From NCBI GenBank assembly GCA_946699565.1, contig CAMPDW010000011.1, positions 1 through 64,000 on the forward strand: a stretch of DNA of 64,000 nt, written 5' to 3'. Of the stretch, positions 18,070-27,102 are shown in pieces (position 1 is the first letter of the stretch; each line of letters opens with the position of its first letter). The notes under the pieces are model-generated. The model made no database searches, was not told the DNA's origin, and was given only the letters and a program-made list of their open reading frames with translations. The position numbers were made by a program, and so were the translations under genes. This DNA comes from an uncultured Commensalibacter sp. (GTDB lineage Bacteria; Pseudomonadota; Alphaproteobacteria; Acetobacterales; Acetobacteraceae).

Positions 18070-19779
18070 ATGACCGTAAATATTGTTGTTCCTGTTTTAG
18101 GGGAAAGTATTACATCTGCTGTTGTTTCAAAATGGTTGAAACAACCAGGTGAAAGAGTTGATACAGATGAAGCTATCGTTGAGCTTGAAACAGATAAAGT
18201 CAATGTTGAAGTGCCTGCTCCATCTGCAGGGATTGTTGGTAAACATGCTGTTAAAGAGGGAGGCGAGGTTTCTGTAGGGGCTTTATTAGTAACATTGGAA
18301 CCTTTGGGTAGTAGTGAAACGGCTGCAAAAAATCCCGTATCTGTATCTGCGTCAAATGCCATTCAAAAGCCAGCAGCTGCGCTTGCAACATCAGGTGAAT
18401 ATGACGTTCTTGTCATTGGTGCGGGGCCCGGTGGGTATGTTGCCGCTATTCGCGCTGCACAATTGGGCATGAAGGTTGCTTGTGTTGAAAAACGTAAAAC
18501 ATTGGGTGGAACTTGCTTGAATGTTGGTTGCATTCCTTCCAAGGCTTTGTTATATGCCTCTGAACAGTATGAAGCTGCTCAGCATCAGTTTGATAGATTA
18601 GGCGTTATCGTCAAAGATGTTAAGATTGATTTAAATAAAATGCAGGCACATAAACAATCTGTCGTTGATGCGAATGTCAATGGTATTGATTTTTTATTTA
18701 AAAAGAATAAGATTACCCGTATTGAAGGTGAAGCAACAATTATTGCTTCAGGAAAAGTTTCAGTAAACGGTAAAGAAATTACTGCACGTTCAATTATTAT
18801 TGCGACTGGAAGTGAAACAGCCTGTCTTCCAGGAATAGAAATTGATGAAAAACAAATTGTTAGTTCAACAGGCGCCTTGGCACTTTCAGAAGTACCAAAA
18901 CATATGGTTGTAATTGGTGGTGGTGTTATTGGTGTCGAGTTGGGAAGTGTTTGGAAACGTCTTGGTGCTAAAGTAACGGTCGTTGAATATTTTGATCGGT
19001 TGGTTCCTGGTTTCGATCAAGAAATATCTTCTACACTTGCGCGTCTTTTGACCAAACAAGGGTTTGAATTAAAGCTTTCTCATAAGGTTAGTAAAATTGA
19101 TAAAGTTAACGGTCAGTTAAAGCTTTCAATTGAAGCTGCTCAGGGAGGTAATAAAGAAATACTTGAAGCCGATATTGTGTTAATGGCAGTTGGTCGTCGT
19201 CCTGTAACAGCTGGATTGGGTCTCGATAAAATTGGTATAGAATTGGATGAGAGAGGAAGAATTAAAACGGATGCTCAATTCCAAACGAATATTTCAGGTA
19301 TTTATGCCATTGGTGATGTGATTGTTGGTCCAATGTTGGCTCATAAGGCGGAAGAGGATGGTGTTGCCGCGGTTGAATTTATCGCAGGTAAGAAACCTCA
19401 TGTTGATTACAATCTTGTTCCAGGCGTTATTTATACCGAACCTGAAGTCGCTATGGTGGGTAAAACAGAAGAAGCATTGAAAAAAGAAAATATTGCCTAT
19501 TCTGTTGGTAAGTTCCCATTTAGTGCAAATGGACGTGCTCGTGCAATGGGTAAAACAGATGGATTTGTAAAAATTCTAGCTGATAAATATACAAATAGAA
19601 TTCTAGGTGTCCATATGATTGGACCAAATTGTAGTGAAATGATTACGGAAGCTGTGTTGGCTATGGCTTTTGCTGCCTCGGCAGAGGATATTGCTTTGAC
19701 TTGTCATGCGCATCCTACTCTATCCGAAGCTGTTAAAGAAGCAGCTTTGGCGACACAGAATCAAGCAATTCATATGTAG
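18070..19779 (+). CDS. lpdA: Dihydrolipoyl dehydrogenase (E3) with an N-terminal lipoyl domain
   Basis: A 569-residue flavoenzyme re-oxidising dihydrolipoamide with NAD. Residues 1-77 are a full lipoyl domain with Lys43 in ELETDKVNVEVP; by direct counting it matches the SucB lipoyl domain at about 50 of 77 positions. An Ala/Ser-rich linker leads to the E3 part: FAD loop VIGAGPGGY (about 115-123), redox disulfide GGTCLNVGCIPSK (Cys149 and Cys154), NAD loop VVIGGGVIGVE and the C-terminal HPTLSE with the active-site His. Fused lipoyl domains are known in some E3 proteins, mainly of pyruvate dehydrogenase; position here argues for the 2-oxoglutarate complex. Confidence 0.95.
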   Translation: MTVNIVVPVLGESITSAVVSKWLKQPGERVDTDEAIVELETDKVNVEVPAPSAGIVGKHAVKEGGEVSVGALLVTLEPLGSSETAAKNPVSVSASNAIQKPAAALATSGEYDVLVIGAGPGGYVAAIRAAQLGMKVACVEKRKTLGGTCLNVGCIPSKALLYASEQYEAAQHQFDRLGVIVKDVKIDLNKMQAHKQSVVDANVNGIDFLFKKNKITRIEGEATIIASGKVSVNGKEITARSIIIATGSETACLPGIEIDEKQIVSSTGALALSEVPKHMVVIGGGVIGVELGSVWKRLGAKVTVVEYFDRLVPGFDQEISSTLARLLTKQGFELKLSHKVSKIDKVNGQLKLSIEAAQGGNKEILEADIVLMAVGRRPVTAGLGLDKIGIELDERGRIKTDAQFQTNISGIYAIGDVIVGPMLAHKAEEDGVAAVEFIAGKKPHVDYNLVPGVIYTEPEVAMVGKTEEALKKENIAYSVGKFPFSANGRARAMGKTDGFVKILADKYTNRILGVHMIGPNCSEMITEAVLAMAFAASAEDIALTCHAHPTLSEAVKEAALATQNQAIHM

Positions 19780-19800
19780 ATTAAAAATAATCTTTTCTCA

Positions 19801-19849
19801 TTTGTAAAATATTATATATACTTACGAAATTATTATAATATTTTACAAA
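19801..19849. repeat. Perfect 16-bp inverted repeat upstream of the L,D-transpeptidase-like gene
   Basis: TTTGTAAAATATTATA (19801-19816) is exactly complementary to TATAATATTTTACAAA (19834-19849), with a 17-base spacer. The right arm ends two bases before the ribosome site (GAAGGGGAAGGG, 19852-19863). No T run follows on the plus strand, so a simple intrinsic terminator for sucAB-lpdA is not obvious; an operator, an mRNA-stabilising hairpin or a structure affecting translation are alternatives. Confidence 0.75.
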
Positions 19850-19863
19850 ATGAAGGGGAAGGG

Positions 19864-20871
19864 ATGAGGCTTCATCGATTAGGGATTGGTATTTTCCTGA
19901 GCATTTTTCTTTTAAACGTGCAATCTTTGGCTAGATCATCTTTATCTTCTTTTAATGTAATGGATCAAATAAAAGCCTTATATAGGCATTCTTATTGTTT
20001 AATTAATGATCCCAATTTTTCATCCATTTTCAATGATTATTTTATTGATCCTGCACAAAATCAGTGTCACATAGATTATACCAAATTTGATGATTGTTTT
20101 TCTATTCTTATTTTTCATCAAGTAGATGATTTGTACCCGTTACCCTCGTTATCATCTGAAAAAGCTTATATTGAAGCATACAAACTGCAAAAATTATTAA
20201 AGGAAAATGTTCCTCATGCACGTTTTTATTCATCACAACAAAATATAGAATGGATAAAGCGTGCTAAAAATGAAGTTGAAAAATCTGGGATTCCTTTAAA
20301 AAGAGCTCAGATTTTAGTCGTTGTTGATCGTAACCCTAAGGTGCAAGCCTTATGTTTTGTTCTGGCTTTTCCTAAAAATAAGGGCAAGTGGATAGCATTG
20401 GGCGGAGGGCATGTTTCAACAGGGAAAAAAGGACGTAAATTATATTATATCACTCCTACAGGTGTTTTTATGAATACAACTGAACAGTTAGGGTACCGTG
20501 CTTTAGGAACGAAAAATAAATTAGGTATTCGTGGTAATGGAACCAAAGGTATGCGTGTGTGGGATTTTGGTTGGCAGTGGGCTGAAAAGGGATGGTTGCC
20601 TGATCATGTAAAAGGTCAGATTCGCTTGGAAATGCATGCTACGGATCCTGTTTATTTGGAACCTCGGTTGGGAAACTCTGCTTCGGAAGGATGCGTTCGT
20701 ATTTCTGCGAATATGAATCGTTTTATCGATCATTATGGAATCATTGACGTTTTATATGAACAGGCGGCTAAACAGAATAAACGATTTGAAGCAATTTTGC
20801 TCAAAGATCGCCAGGCAATACCTATTGCAGGGGACTTATTAGTGATCGTTGATTCATCAGAAAAACATTAA
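19864..20871 (+). CDS. L,D-transpeptidase (YkuD) family protein with variant SEGC active-site motif
   Basis: A 335-residue protein with a signal-peptide-like N-terminus (hydrophobic 5-20, possible cut after SLA-R), so probably periplasmic. The C-terminal third has the YkuD pattern: His258, then 15 residues, then Ser274-Glu275-Gly276-Cys277-Val-Arg279. The spacing and nucleophile Cys fit L,D-transpeptidases that cross-link or anchor to peptidoglycan, but the His normally preceding Gly-Cys is Glu. The supporting region has PTGVFMN and a GIRGNGTKGMRVWDFGWQWA segment. Whether it is catalytically active is uncertain. A strong purine-rich ribosome site and the preceding inverted repeat suggest its own control. 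Confidence 0.75.
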   Translation: MRLHRLGIGIFLSIFLLNVQSLARSSLSSFNVMDQIKALYRHSYCLINDPNFSSIFNDYFIDPAQNQCHIDYTKFDDCFSILIFHQVDDLYPLPSLSSEKAYIEAYKLQKLLKENVPHARFYSSQQNIEWIKRAKNEVEKSGIPLKRAQILVVVDRNPKVQALCFVLAFPKNKGKWIALGGGHVSTGKKGRKLYYITPTGVFMNTTEQLGYRALGTKNKLGIRGNGTKGMRVWDFGWQWAEKGWLPDHVKGQIRLEMHATDPVYLEPRLGNSASEGCVRISANMNRFIDHYGIIDVLYEQAAKQNKRFEAILLKDRQAIPIAGDLLVIVDSSEKH

Positions 20872-20974
20872 ATAGGTTTTTAATAAAATAAAGGACTGGT
20901 AATTTAAGAAGTGGTTGGTTAATTATTAAGGAATATATAATAATTTAACCTGTAATTCATAATAGGGATAGCTT

Positions 20975-21202
20975 GTGAATATTACGCAAAAAGAAAGCCA
21001 ATTATTACAATCTTATTTACAAAAAAAATTAGGAAGTAATAAACTTCAGGTTGTTTTTCCTAAACATAAGGGACATCCTGTTGAACTCTGTATTCAGAAT
21101 GGTCGAATGTTTGAATCAATTGGAACAGTTTATCGTGATGACGATGAAGGTGAGGTTTCATATGCAATTTCATTGATAGTGTTAGAAGAAGATCTTTTTT
21201 AA
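20975..21202 (+). CDS. DUF3126 family protein
   Basis: A 75-residue cytoplasmic protein matching the small alphaproteobacterial DUF3126 family (VFPKHKGHPVELCIQNGRMFESIGTVYRDDDEGEVSY in pieces across residues 28-65). The start is a GTG with AGGGAT six bases upstream. The function of the family is not known. It lies between a transpeptidase-like gene and a convergent DUF2939-type gene with no clear partner. Confidence 0.8.
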   Translation: MNITQKESQLLQSYLQKKLGSNKLQVVFPKHKGHPVELCIQNGRMFESIGTVYRDDDEGEVSYAISLIVLEEDLF

Positions 21203-21210
21203 AAGAAATT

Positions 21211-21807
21211 TTACTTATTCTGCTTAAAAAGTTGAGTAATAACTTGATCAGGTAAAGAAATATCTGTGATCTTCCAACGCCATTTTTGCAATTTTAATGT
21301 AATATGCAAGGGTCGAGTTTTATCGCCTGGTATTGTAATAATTGCGTGCATTTTAAAAGGAGATGAAAAATAAATATGGCTTGTCATATAAATTTGTAAG
21401 GCATTTTCGTTATTTTTCAAAGGAGAAGCATTGGGTAAAGATGGTGGTGATATAAAGTTAAGAAGAATTTGCAGGCTATTATGATTAAAATGGTGATCAA
21501 TAGCATTATTAACTGCTTCTGTTGCAAAGGAAGTGCCAAAATCAGGGAGTTCATCTTGATTATAGTCAGCGGGCTTATAGAAATCCTGTGTCAGATATTT
21601 TTTAAGATTATTTTGAATAGAATGCCAGTTTAGACTTTGAGCTAAATATTGTGTATTATGGCTTTGAATTGCTTTGGAAATTGACCATAAAGTTAAATAG
21701 GGATAAGCAATATATATACTACATAATAGAGTTATAGCTAATAGCCATTTTATATATAAAAACAGATTATTTTTATGTTTTCTTTTTGATAAATATAAAA
21801 AAGTCAT
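21211..21807 (-). CDS. DUF2939-like membrane-anchored protein
   Basis: A 198-residue protein with a single N-terminal transmembrane helix (about 17-35) behind a basic start, then a soluble part. The segment YPYLTLWSISKAIQSHNTQYLAQSLNWHSIQNNLKKYL is typical of DUF2939 proteins, where a helix is followed by a 'domain of small lipids' type fold of unknown role. A WRWKITDISLP beta segment closes the domain. Likely faces the periplasm. It converges on the DUF3126 gene with eight bases between. Confidence 0.7.
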   Translation of the reverse strand: MTFLYLSKRKHKNNLFLYIKWLLAITLLCSIYIAYPYLTLWSISKAIQSHNTQYLAQSLNWHSIQNNLKKYLTQDFYKPADYNQDELPDFGTSFATEAVNNAIDHHFNHNSLQILLNFISPPSLPNASPLKNNENALQIYMTSHIYFSSPFKMHAIITIPGDKTRPLHITLKLQKWRWKITDISLPDQVITQLFKQNK

Positions 21808-21976
21808 ATTTTTGTCATTTAACCTGTCTTAATTTAGTTATATATATAAAATAAACGTATCAGAAGCTTTTTTTAATGAGAATAGTAATCTTATATTATA
21901 TATTATTATAACGGTTATTTTATATTACCAGTAATGATTCAATTTTATGTAATTGATGTTTGAAAGATAAAATGAG

Positions 21977-22918
21977 ATGCAATATTGTTTTTTTAATCAT
22001 TTTATTAAGAAAAGTGTAAATTATTTTTTATATATTTCCTGTGCTCTAACGTTTATGAGTTTTAATATAATAGGTTTATCATCTGTTGTTTTGGCACAGG
22101 GCAGCAAGCAACACAAACAGGTTGTTCATAAAAAAATTGTTAAGAAAAAACATTCTTCTACATATTTGAAAAAAAAAACACATTCACAACAAAAGCATCA
22201 TGCTAATTCCATGCAAAACACGAATGAGGAACAGGTCTCAAAACCTGAAGCTAAAACTGTAGGTGGGGCAGTTGCAGCAACTACAGCAGCTACAGTTGCA
22301 GCGGCTGCTGTTGCGGTATCTCCATCTAATAATATTTTGTCTACTGAACCAGAAAAAGGTTCTGTTACAGGATTACCCTTGCCTCATTTTTTATCTTTAC
22401 GTGCAGATGTGGTAAATATGCGTGCTGGTCCTGGAACACGTTATCCAATTATCATGATTTATCATAGGCGTCATATGCCTGTGAAAGTTTTACGTGAATT
22501 TGATGTTTGGCGTTTAATCGAAGATGTCGATGGACAGAAAGGATGGATTCAGCAGGCTATATTATCGAGGGATCGGTTTTTTATTACAACTGGAGCACCG
22601 CTTAGTATCGTAGAGGATAAAGATAGACCATCTAATGATACTCAAAGTAAAACAGAAATAAAAAAAACAGATAGTGTGATTTCAGGATATGTTCAAAACG
22701 TACAAGAATTACAATTATCAAATCATATTGTTGTAAAGGATGCCCCTCAAGATAATGCAAATTCTGTTGCAATCTTAAAATCTGGTGTTGTTGGAAGTAT
22801 AAAAGAATGTCCAGCCAATACAAATTGGTGTAAAATAAAAATCAATACCTATATAGGATGGGTACCAAGAACAAGTTTTTGGGGTTTACTTCCGCAAGAA
22901 ATTATTCAGTCTCATTAA
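21977..22918 (+). CDS. Secreted protein with two bacterial SH3-like domains
   Basis: A 313-residue protein with an N-terminal signal (hydrophobic about 17-38, cut possibly after LAQG), a His/Lys-rich stretch (about 45-85), an Ala/Thr/Val-rich linker (about 95-112), and two SH3-like segments. The first (about 135-195) has LRADVVNMRAGPGTRYPI and GQKGWIQQAIL, the typical bacterial SH3 pattern; the second (about 245-300) has CKIKINTYIGWVPR. Alphaproteobacterial relatives are periplasmic proteins thought to bind cell-wall or envelope partners. It lies upstream of pyk. Confidence 0.8.
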   Translation: MQYCFFNHFIKKSVNYFLYISCALTFMSFNIIGLSSVVLAQGSKQHKQVVHKKIVKKKHSSTYLKKKTHSQQKHHANSMQNTNEEQVSKPEAKTVGGAVAATTAATVAAAAVAVSPSNNILSTEPEKGSVTGLPLPHFLSLRADVVNMRAGPGTRYPIIMIYHRRHMPVKVLREFDVWRLIEDVDGQKGWIQQAILSRDRFFITTGAPLSIVEDKDRPSNDTQSKTEIKKTDSVISGYVQNVQELQLSNHIVVKDAPQDNANSVAILKSGVVGSIKECPANTNWCKIKINTYIGWVPRTSFWGLLPQEIIQSH

Positions 22919-23011
22919 TCATTATACTATGATTTATAATGTATGATGGATAAAGATTTTAATGTAATTAAGTTAAAATTTATAATTAATAAAAGTAAGG
23001 AACTCAATATT

Positions 23012-24457
23012 ATGAAAGATAAATCATTAATTTTAAGAGATCGTCGAGCAAAAATTGTTTCAACATTAGGTCCTGCTTCTTCAACTAAGGAAATGATTAA
23101 AGCATTATTTCTTGCTGGAGTTGATGTTTTTCGTCTTAATTTTTCGCATGGCTCCCATGAAGACCATGCAGAACGATATCGAATTATACGTGAAATTGAA
23201 GCAGAAACAGGAAAAGTTATTGGTATTTTAGCCGATATTCAAGGTCCAAAATTACGTGTTGGTAATTTTGCAAATAGCAAGATTACTTTAAAGAATGGAG
23301 CAAAATTTCGTTTGGATTTAGATCCCATGTTGGGTGATGAACATCGTGTATGTTTACCGCATAAAGAAATTATTCAAAGTGCTAAATCAGGTGCAAGATT
23401 GCTGTTAGATGACGGTAAATTACGTTTAACCGTTCAAAATGTTGGGGCTGATTATTTAGAAACAGAAGTAACCGTTGGTGGGGTTTTATCAGATCATAAA
23501 GGTGTTAATGTTCCTGATATGGTTTTACCTATTCCAGCATTGACGGAAAAAGATCATAAAGATTTACGTTTCGCTTTGGAGCTGGGCGTTGATTTTATTG
23601 GTCTATCTTTTGTACAACGTCCAGAAGATGTTCAAGAAGCTAAATCTATTTCAAATGGTAGAGCTTGGATCATTACTAAAATGGAAAAACCACAAGCTAT
23701 TAAAAATCTTGATGCGATTTTGAAAGTTACAGATGGTGTCATGGTTGCTCGCGGTGATCTTGGTGTTGAAATGCCCCCTGAAGAAGTTCCTTTGGTTCAA
23801 ATCCAAATCATCCGTAAAGCACGCAGCCTTGGTAAGCCTGTTATTGTGGCAACACAAATGTTGGAAAGCATGATTTCAGCACCAACCCCAACACGTGCCG
23901 AAGCTTCTGATGTCGCAACCGCAGTATTAGAAGGTGCGGATGCTGTGATGTTGTCTGCTGAAAGTGCGGCTGGTCAATATCCAAAAGAAGCAGTTTCAAT
24001 TATGAACCGTATTATTACACGGGTTGAAAAAGATTATGAATGGACAAAATTGATGGAAGCCACACGTGAACAGCCTCAACGTAATATTGCCGATGCTATT
24101 GTAGCTGCAGCTCAAAAGATTTGTGCAACTTTATCTGCACCTGCTGTTGTTGCCTATACGCATAAGGGTACAACAGCATTACGTATGTCCAGAGAACGTC
24201 CAAATAGCATGATTTTCAGTTTAACACCAAGTATTCATGTTGCACGTAGATTAACATTGGTATGGGGTGTTCATCCTTGTACAACTAATGAAGCAAGTAA
24301 TCCATCTTGTACTGTAGAGCACATTGTTGATGAAGCACGGAAAACAACACAAAACTATGATATTGTAAAAAAAGGTGACCAAATTGTTGTTATCGCAGGT
24401 GTACCTTTTGGACAGACAGGCAGTACGAATTTAATTCGGGTTGTTGAATTCGACTAA
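23012..24457 (+). CDS. pyk: Pyruvate kinase
   Basis: An enzyme of about 481 residues converting phosphoenolpyruvate and ADP to pyruvate and ATP. RRAKIVSTLGPAS at the start, FRLNFSHGSHEDH, the ITKMEKPQAI segment with the catalytic Lys, MVARGDLGVEMP and KPVIVATQMLESM are all present. An in-frame ATG at 22943 would add 23 unlike residues; ATG 23012, with AGTAAGGA upstream and the usual N-terminus, is preferred. It converges on the hybrid kinase gene. Confidence 0.96.
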   Translation: MKDKSLILRDRRAKIVSTLGPASSTKEMIKALFLAGVDVFRLNFSHGSHEDHAERYRIIREIEAETGKVIGILADIQGPKLRVGNFANSKITLKNGAKFRLDLDPMLGDEHRVCLPHKEIIQSAKSGARLLLDDGKLRLTVQNVGADYLETEVTVGGVLSDHKGVNVPDMVLPIPALTEKDHKDLRFALELGVDFIGLSFVQRPEDVQEAKSISNGRAWIITKMEKPQAIKNLDAILKVTDGVMVARGDLGVEMPPEEVPLVQIQIIRKARSLGKPVIVATQMLESMISAPTPTRAEASDVATAVLEGADAVMLSAESAAGQYPKEAVSIMNRIITRVEKDYEWTKLMEATREQPQRNIADAIVAAAQKICATLSAPAVVAYTHKGTTALRMSRERPNSMIFSLTPSIHVARRLTLVWGVHPCTTNEASNPSCTVEHIVDEARKTTQNYDIVKKGDQIVVIAGVPFGQTGSTNLIRVVEFD

Positions 24458-24477
24458 AAATTGAAAATTAATTTAAT

Positions 24478-26103
24478 TTAACTTTGAATATGGGAATTTT
24501 TTTCCCGTATTTTTTTTATAGCTTCAATTTGATTAGCAAGTAAGGAGTAGGTTATAGGTTGACGAATAATAAAATTTCTTTCATCTGTAAATTCAGGTGG
24601 ATTAATAATGTTTTTTTCATATCCAGTGATAAAAAGCATTAAAATGTCTGGATAATTTTTATGAATTGTTGAAATAATATCCTGATTTTTAAATTGTTCT
24701 AAGATACGTGTATCAATTGTAATAAAATCAAAATTGGTACTGTTATTTAGCAAAGTAATGGCTTCTGGATATGTCTTAACCATCGTTGCAGTGAAACCAA
24801 GATCTTCAAATGTTTCACTTAAAATTGTACGTAAATGATAATCTTGAGAAATAATAAGGGTTTTATAAAAGAAATTTTGTTTATCTTTTATGAAAAAATT
24901 TTCAACAACTAAAGGGCGCCTATAGCGAGGAAGATACAGATCGATCGATGTTCCTTTCATAAAATTAGATCGTAATTTTAAATAGCCTTTTGATTGTCTG
25001 GTAAAGCCATAAGCCATGGATAATCCAAGGCCTGCTCTTTTTCCTAAAGGTTTCGTTGTAAAGAATGGATCAATAACACGGTCAATAATTTCAGATTTAA
25101 TACCGCATCCATTATCTCTGATTGTAATAATTATATAATCATCAGGTTTAATTGCTAAATGATGTGAAAGTGTATGATCAACTTTTATATTTCTACTGGA
25201 AATACAAATTTCTCCAGTTATGGATTGTATAGCTTCACAAGCATTCGTGAAGATATTTATCAAAGCAATTTTGAATTGTTCTGGATCACAAAAAATAGAC
25301 CAAATATTCTGATCGAGATGAAAATTAAGAAAAATTGTTTTATCTGAATTTTGATGAATTATTTTTTCAAATTTATCAGTCAATATCTGAATAATATGAT
25401 TAGGATTAGTGATATGAGGAATTAAAGTTTGTCTTCTAGAAAAAGATAGTAATTGATTGGTGATTATGGAAGCTTGAGATGCGGCTTGTAGTGCTGATTG
25501 AATATAAGCAGGTATTTTTTCTATTTTTTTTTGTTGAATACGTAAAGTCATTAATTCCAGATTACCGATAATACCTCCTAATAAAGTATTGAAATCATGG
25601 GCAATCCCACCAATAAGTTGTTCTAAAGATTCAATTTTTGTTTTTCTCTGAGCGGCTAAATTGGTGATAATACCCAGAATGCCAACGATTTGATTTTGAT
25701 CATCATGAATAGGGTTAAATGTAAGTGTTACTTTCCGAAATGAATTCGCATCTGAATTATTTGACAATTTTTGGTGAAACGTATAGTTAAAGGATTCCCC
25801 TTGATCAATAATTTTAACAATTTTATTGAAATTCTGGGTTTGTTCTGGCCATATTTCTAATAAAGGACGTCCAAAAAGTGCGGGATGTTTCGCTTCAATA
25901 AAAGGGATATAAGTTTCATTATAAAAAGTGATATAATTCTTTCCCCAAAAAAGGATCATAGGAACAGAACTGTGGATAATTAAAGATAAAGTTGATTTAA
26001 GAGTAGGAGGCCAAGTATCTTTTCCTCCTAATTTAGTTTGTTTCCATTCAAATGTATTAATTAATTTTTCGATCGAAGGAAGTTTGGAGAGTGGCACATA
26101 CAT
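24478..26103 (-). CDS. Soluble PAS-containing hybrid histidine kinase with a degenerate receiver
   Basis: A 541-residue protein without transmembrane helices. It has a PAS-like sensor region (about 30-150), a histidine kinase core (GGIAHDFNTLLGG with His169, NACEAI N-box, DNGCGIKSEIIDRVIDPFFTTK and GLGLSMAYGF for ATP binding) and a C-terminal receiver (about 415-530). The receiver keeps a candidate phospho-acceptor Asp (FITIDTRI) and the Thr (LFITGY), but the conserved Lys-Pro is Gln-Pro (IIRQPIT) and the acidic pair is Gln-Asp. The HDFN kinase subtype is the one that includes CckA, but membrane helices are lacking. No response regulator is adjacent; the partner is unknown. Confidence 0.88.
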   Translation of the reverse strand: MYVPLSKLPSIEKLINTFEWKQTKLGGKDTWPPTLKSTLSLIIHSSVPMILFWGKNYITFYNETYIPFIEAKHPALFGRPLLEIWPEQTQNFNKIVKIIDQGESFNYTFHQKLSNNSDANSFRKVTLTFNPIHDDQNQIVGILGIITNLAAQRKTKIESLEQLIGGIAHDFNTLLGGIIGNLELMTLRIQQKKIEKIPAYIQSALQAASQASIITNQLLSFSRRQTLIPHITNPNHIIQILTDKFEKIIHQNSDKTIFLNFHLDQNIWSIFCDPEQFKIALINIFTNACEAIQSITGEICISSRNIKVDHTLSHHLAIKPDDYIIITIRDNGCGIKSEIIDRVIDPFFTTKPLGKRAGLGLSMAYGFTRQSKGYLKLRSNFMKGTSIDLYLPRYRRPLVVENFFIKDKQNFFYKTLIISQDYHLRTILSETFEDLGFTATMVKTYPEAITLLNNSTNFDFITIDTRILEQFKNQDIISTIHKNYPDILMLFITGYEKNIINPPEFTDERNFIIRQPITYSLLANQIEAIKKIREKNSHIQS

Positions 26104-26179
26104 TATGATTGTCTTATTCAGTGATAAAAAATTATTTATTAAAAATAAAGTAGAATTTGGAATAAGACTAATAAAATGA

Positions 26180-27076
26180 TTATGCTTGTTTATTATTAAT
26201 GAGAGATTTACGGATTTTCCGACCTTTTTTGATCGTTTTCACAATATAATTTTCATCTTGCCAACGAATCGCTTTTGCCATGGCCTGCGCATCTTCCATA
26301 AAACGTGCCAGCATTTCTAAAATAGCTTCACGGTTATTGAGAAAAATATCCTTCCACATAATTGGATCGGACGCAGCAATTCTAGTAAAATCTCGAAAAC
26401 CAGAAGCCGCATAATCTAATACTTCCGAGCGTGTTTCATCGGCTAAATTATCCGCAGTATTACAAATTGTAAAAGCTAATAAATGAGGAAGATGGCTAAC
26501 AATGGCACAGATTTTATCATGATGTTTAATACTAAGAATACGTGTATTTGCGCCCATAGTTTGCCAAAACTGTTCAATTTTATGGATGCTTTTTCGATCC
26601 GTGACGGATGTAGGGGTTATCAAGCACCAACGATTTTCAAATAAACTTTCAAATCCGGCATCAGGTCCAGAGAATTCGGTTCCTGCCATGGGGTGGGCTG
26701 GGATAAAGGAAATATCATTTGTCAAAAAAGGTGTAATAGCAGCAATTACAGAGGCTTTGGTTGAACCTGTGTCGGTAAGGATAGCTCTCTTTTTCATATG
26801 GGGAATGATTTTTTTTGCAACTTCTTGCATAGCCCCCACAGGAATAGCTAATATAACGCAATCAGCATTTTGAATTGCCTGTATGGGGTCAGAACTGACT
26901 TCATTGGCAATTTTTAATTCTTTAACTCGATTACATACTTGAGGATCAATATCAACAGCAATCGTATATTCTGCAATTGTATGATCTTTTTGAATACGTC
27001 TAAGAATGGATGATCCGATTAATCCAGGGCCAATGACTGTAATTTGTTTAAAAATCGGGGTTTGTAATGAGGTCAT
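26180..27076 (-). CDS. tyrA: Prephenate/arogenate dehydrogenase
   Basis: A 298-residue NAD(P)-dependent dehydrogenase of tyrosine synthesis. VIGPGLIGSSILRR (about 14-27) is the nucleotide-binding loop, followed by ADCVILAIPVG, DTGSTKASV, PAHPMAGTE and ISHLPHLLAF-like VSHLPHLLAFTI, all family signatures. No fused chorismate mutase or ACT domain. Whether prephenate or arogenate is used cannot be read. The same-strand hpnL gene lies 26 bases upstream and may share its transcript. Confidence 0.93.
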   Translation of the reverse strand: MTSLQTPIFKQITVIGPGLIGSSILRRIQKDHTIAEYTIAVDIDPQVCNRVKELKIANEVSSDPIQAIQNADCVILAIPVGAMQEVAKKIIPHMKKRAILTDTGSTKASVIAAITPFLTNDISFIPAHPMAGTEFSGPDAGFESLFENRWCLITPTSVTDRKSIHKIEQFWQTMGANTRILSIKHHDKICAIVSHLPHLLAFTICNTADNLADETRSEVLDYAASGFRDFTRIAASDPIMWKDIFLNNREAILEMLARFMEDAQAMAKAIRWQDENYIVKTIKKGRKIRKSLINNKQA

Positions 27077-27102
27077 AATTTTTATGCTTATAGATTGAAA
27101 AA

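Noticed and set aside
24478..26103. Calling the hybrid kinase CckA, the partner of the CtrA-like protein
   Set aside because: The HDFN box matches the wide CckA-containing group, but transmembrane helices and a second PAS are missing, and the receiver is degenerate; the evidence does not support the name.
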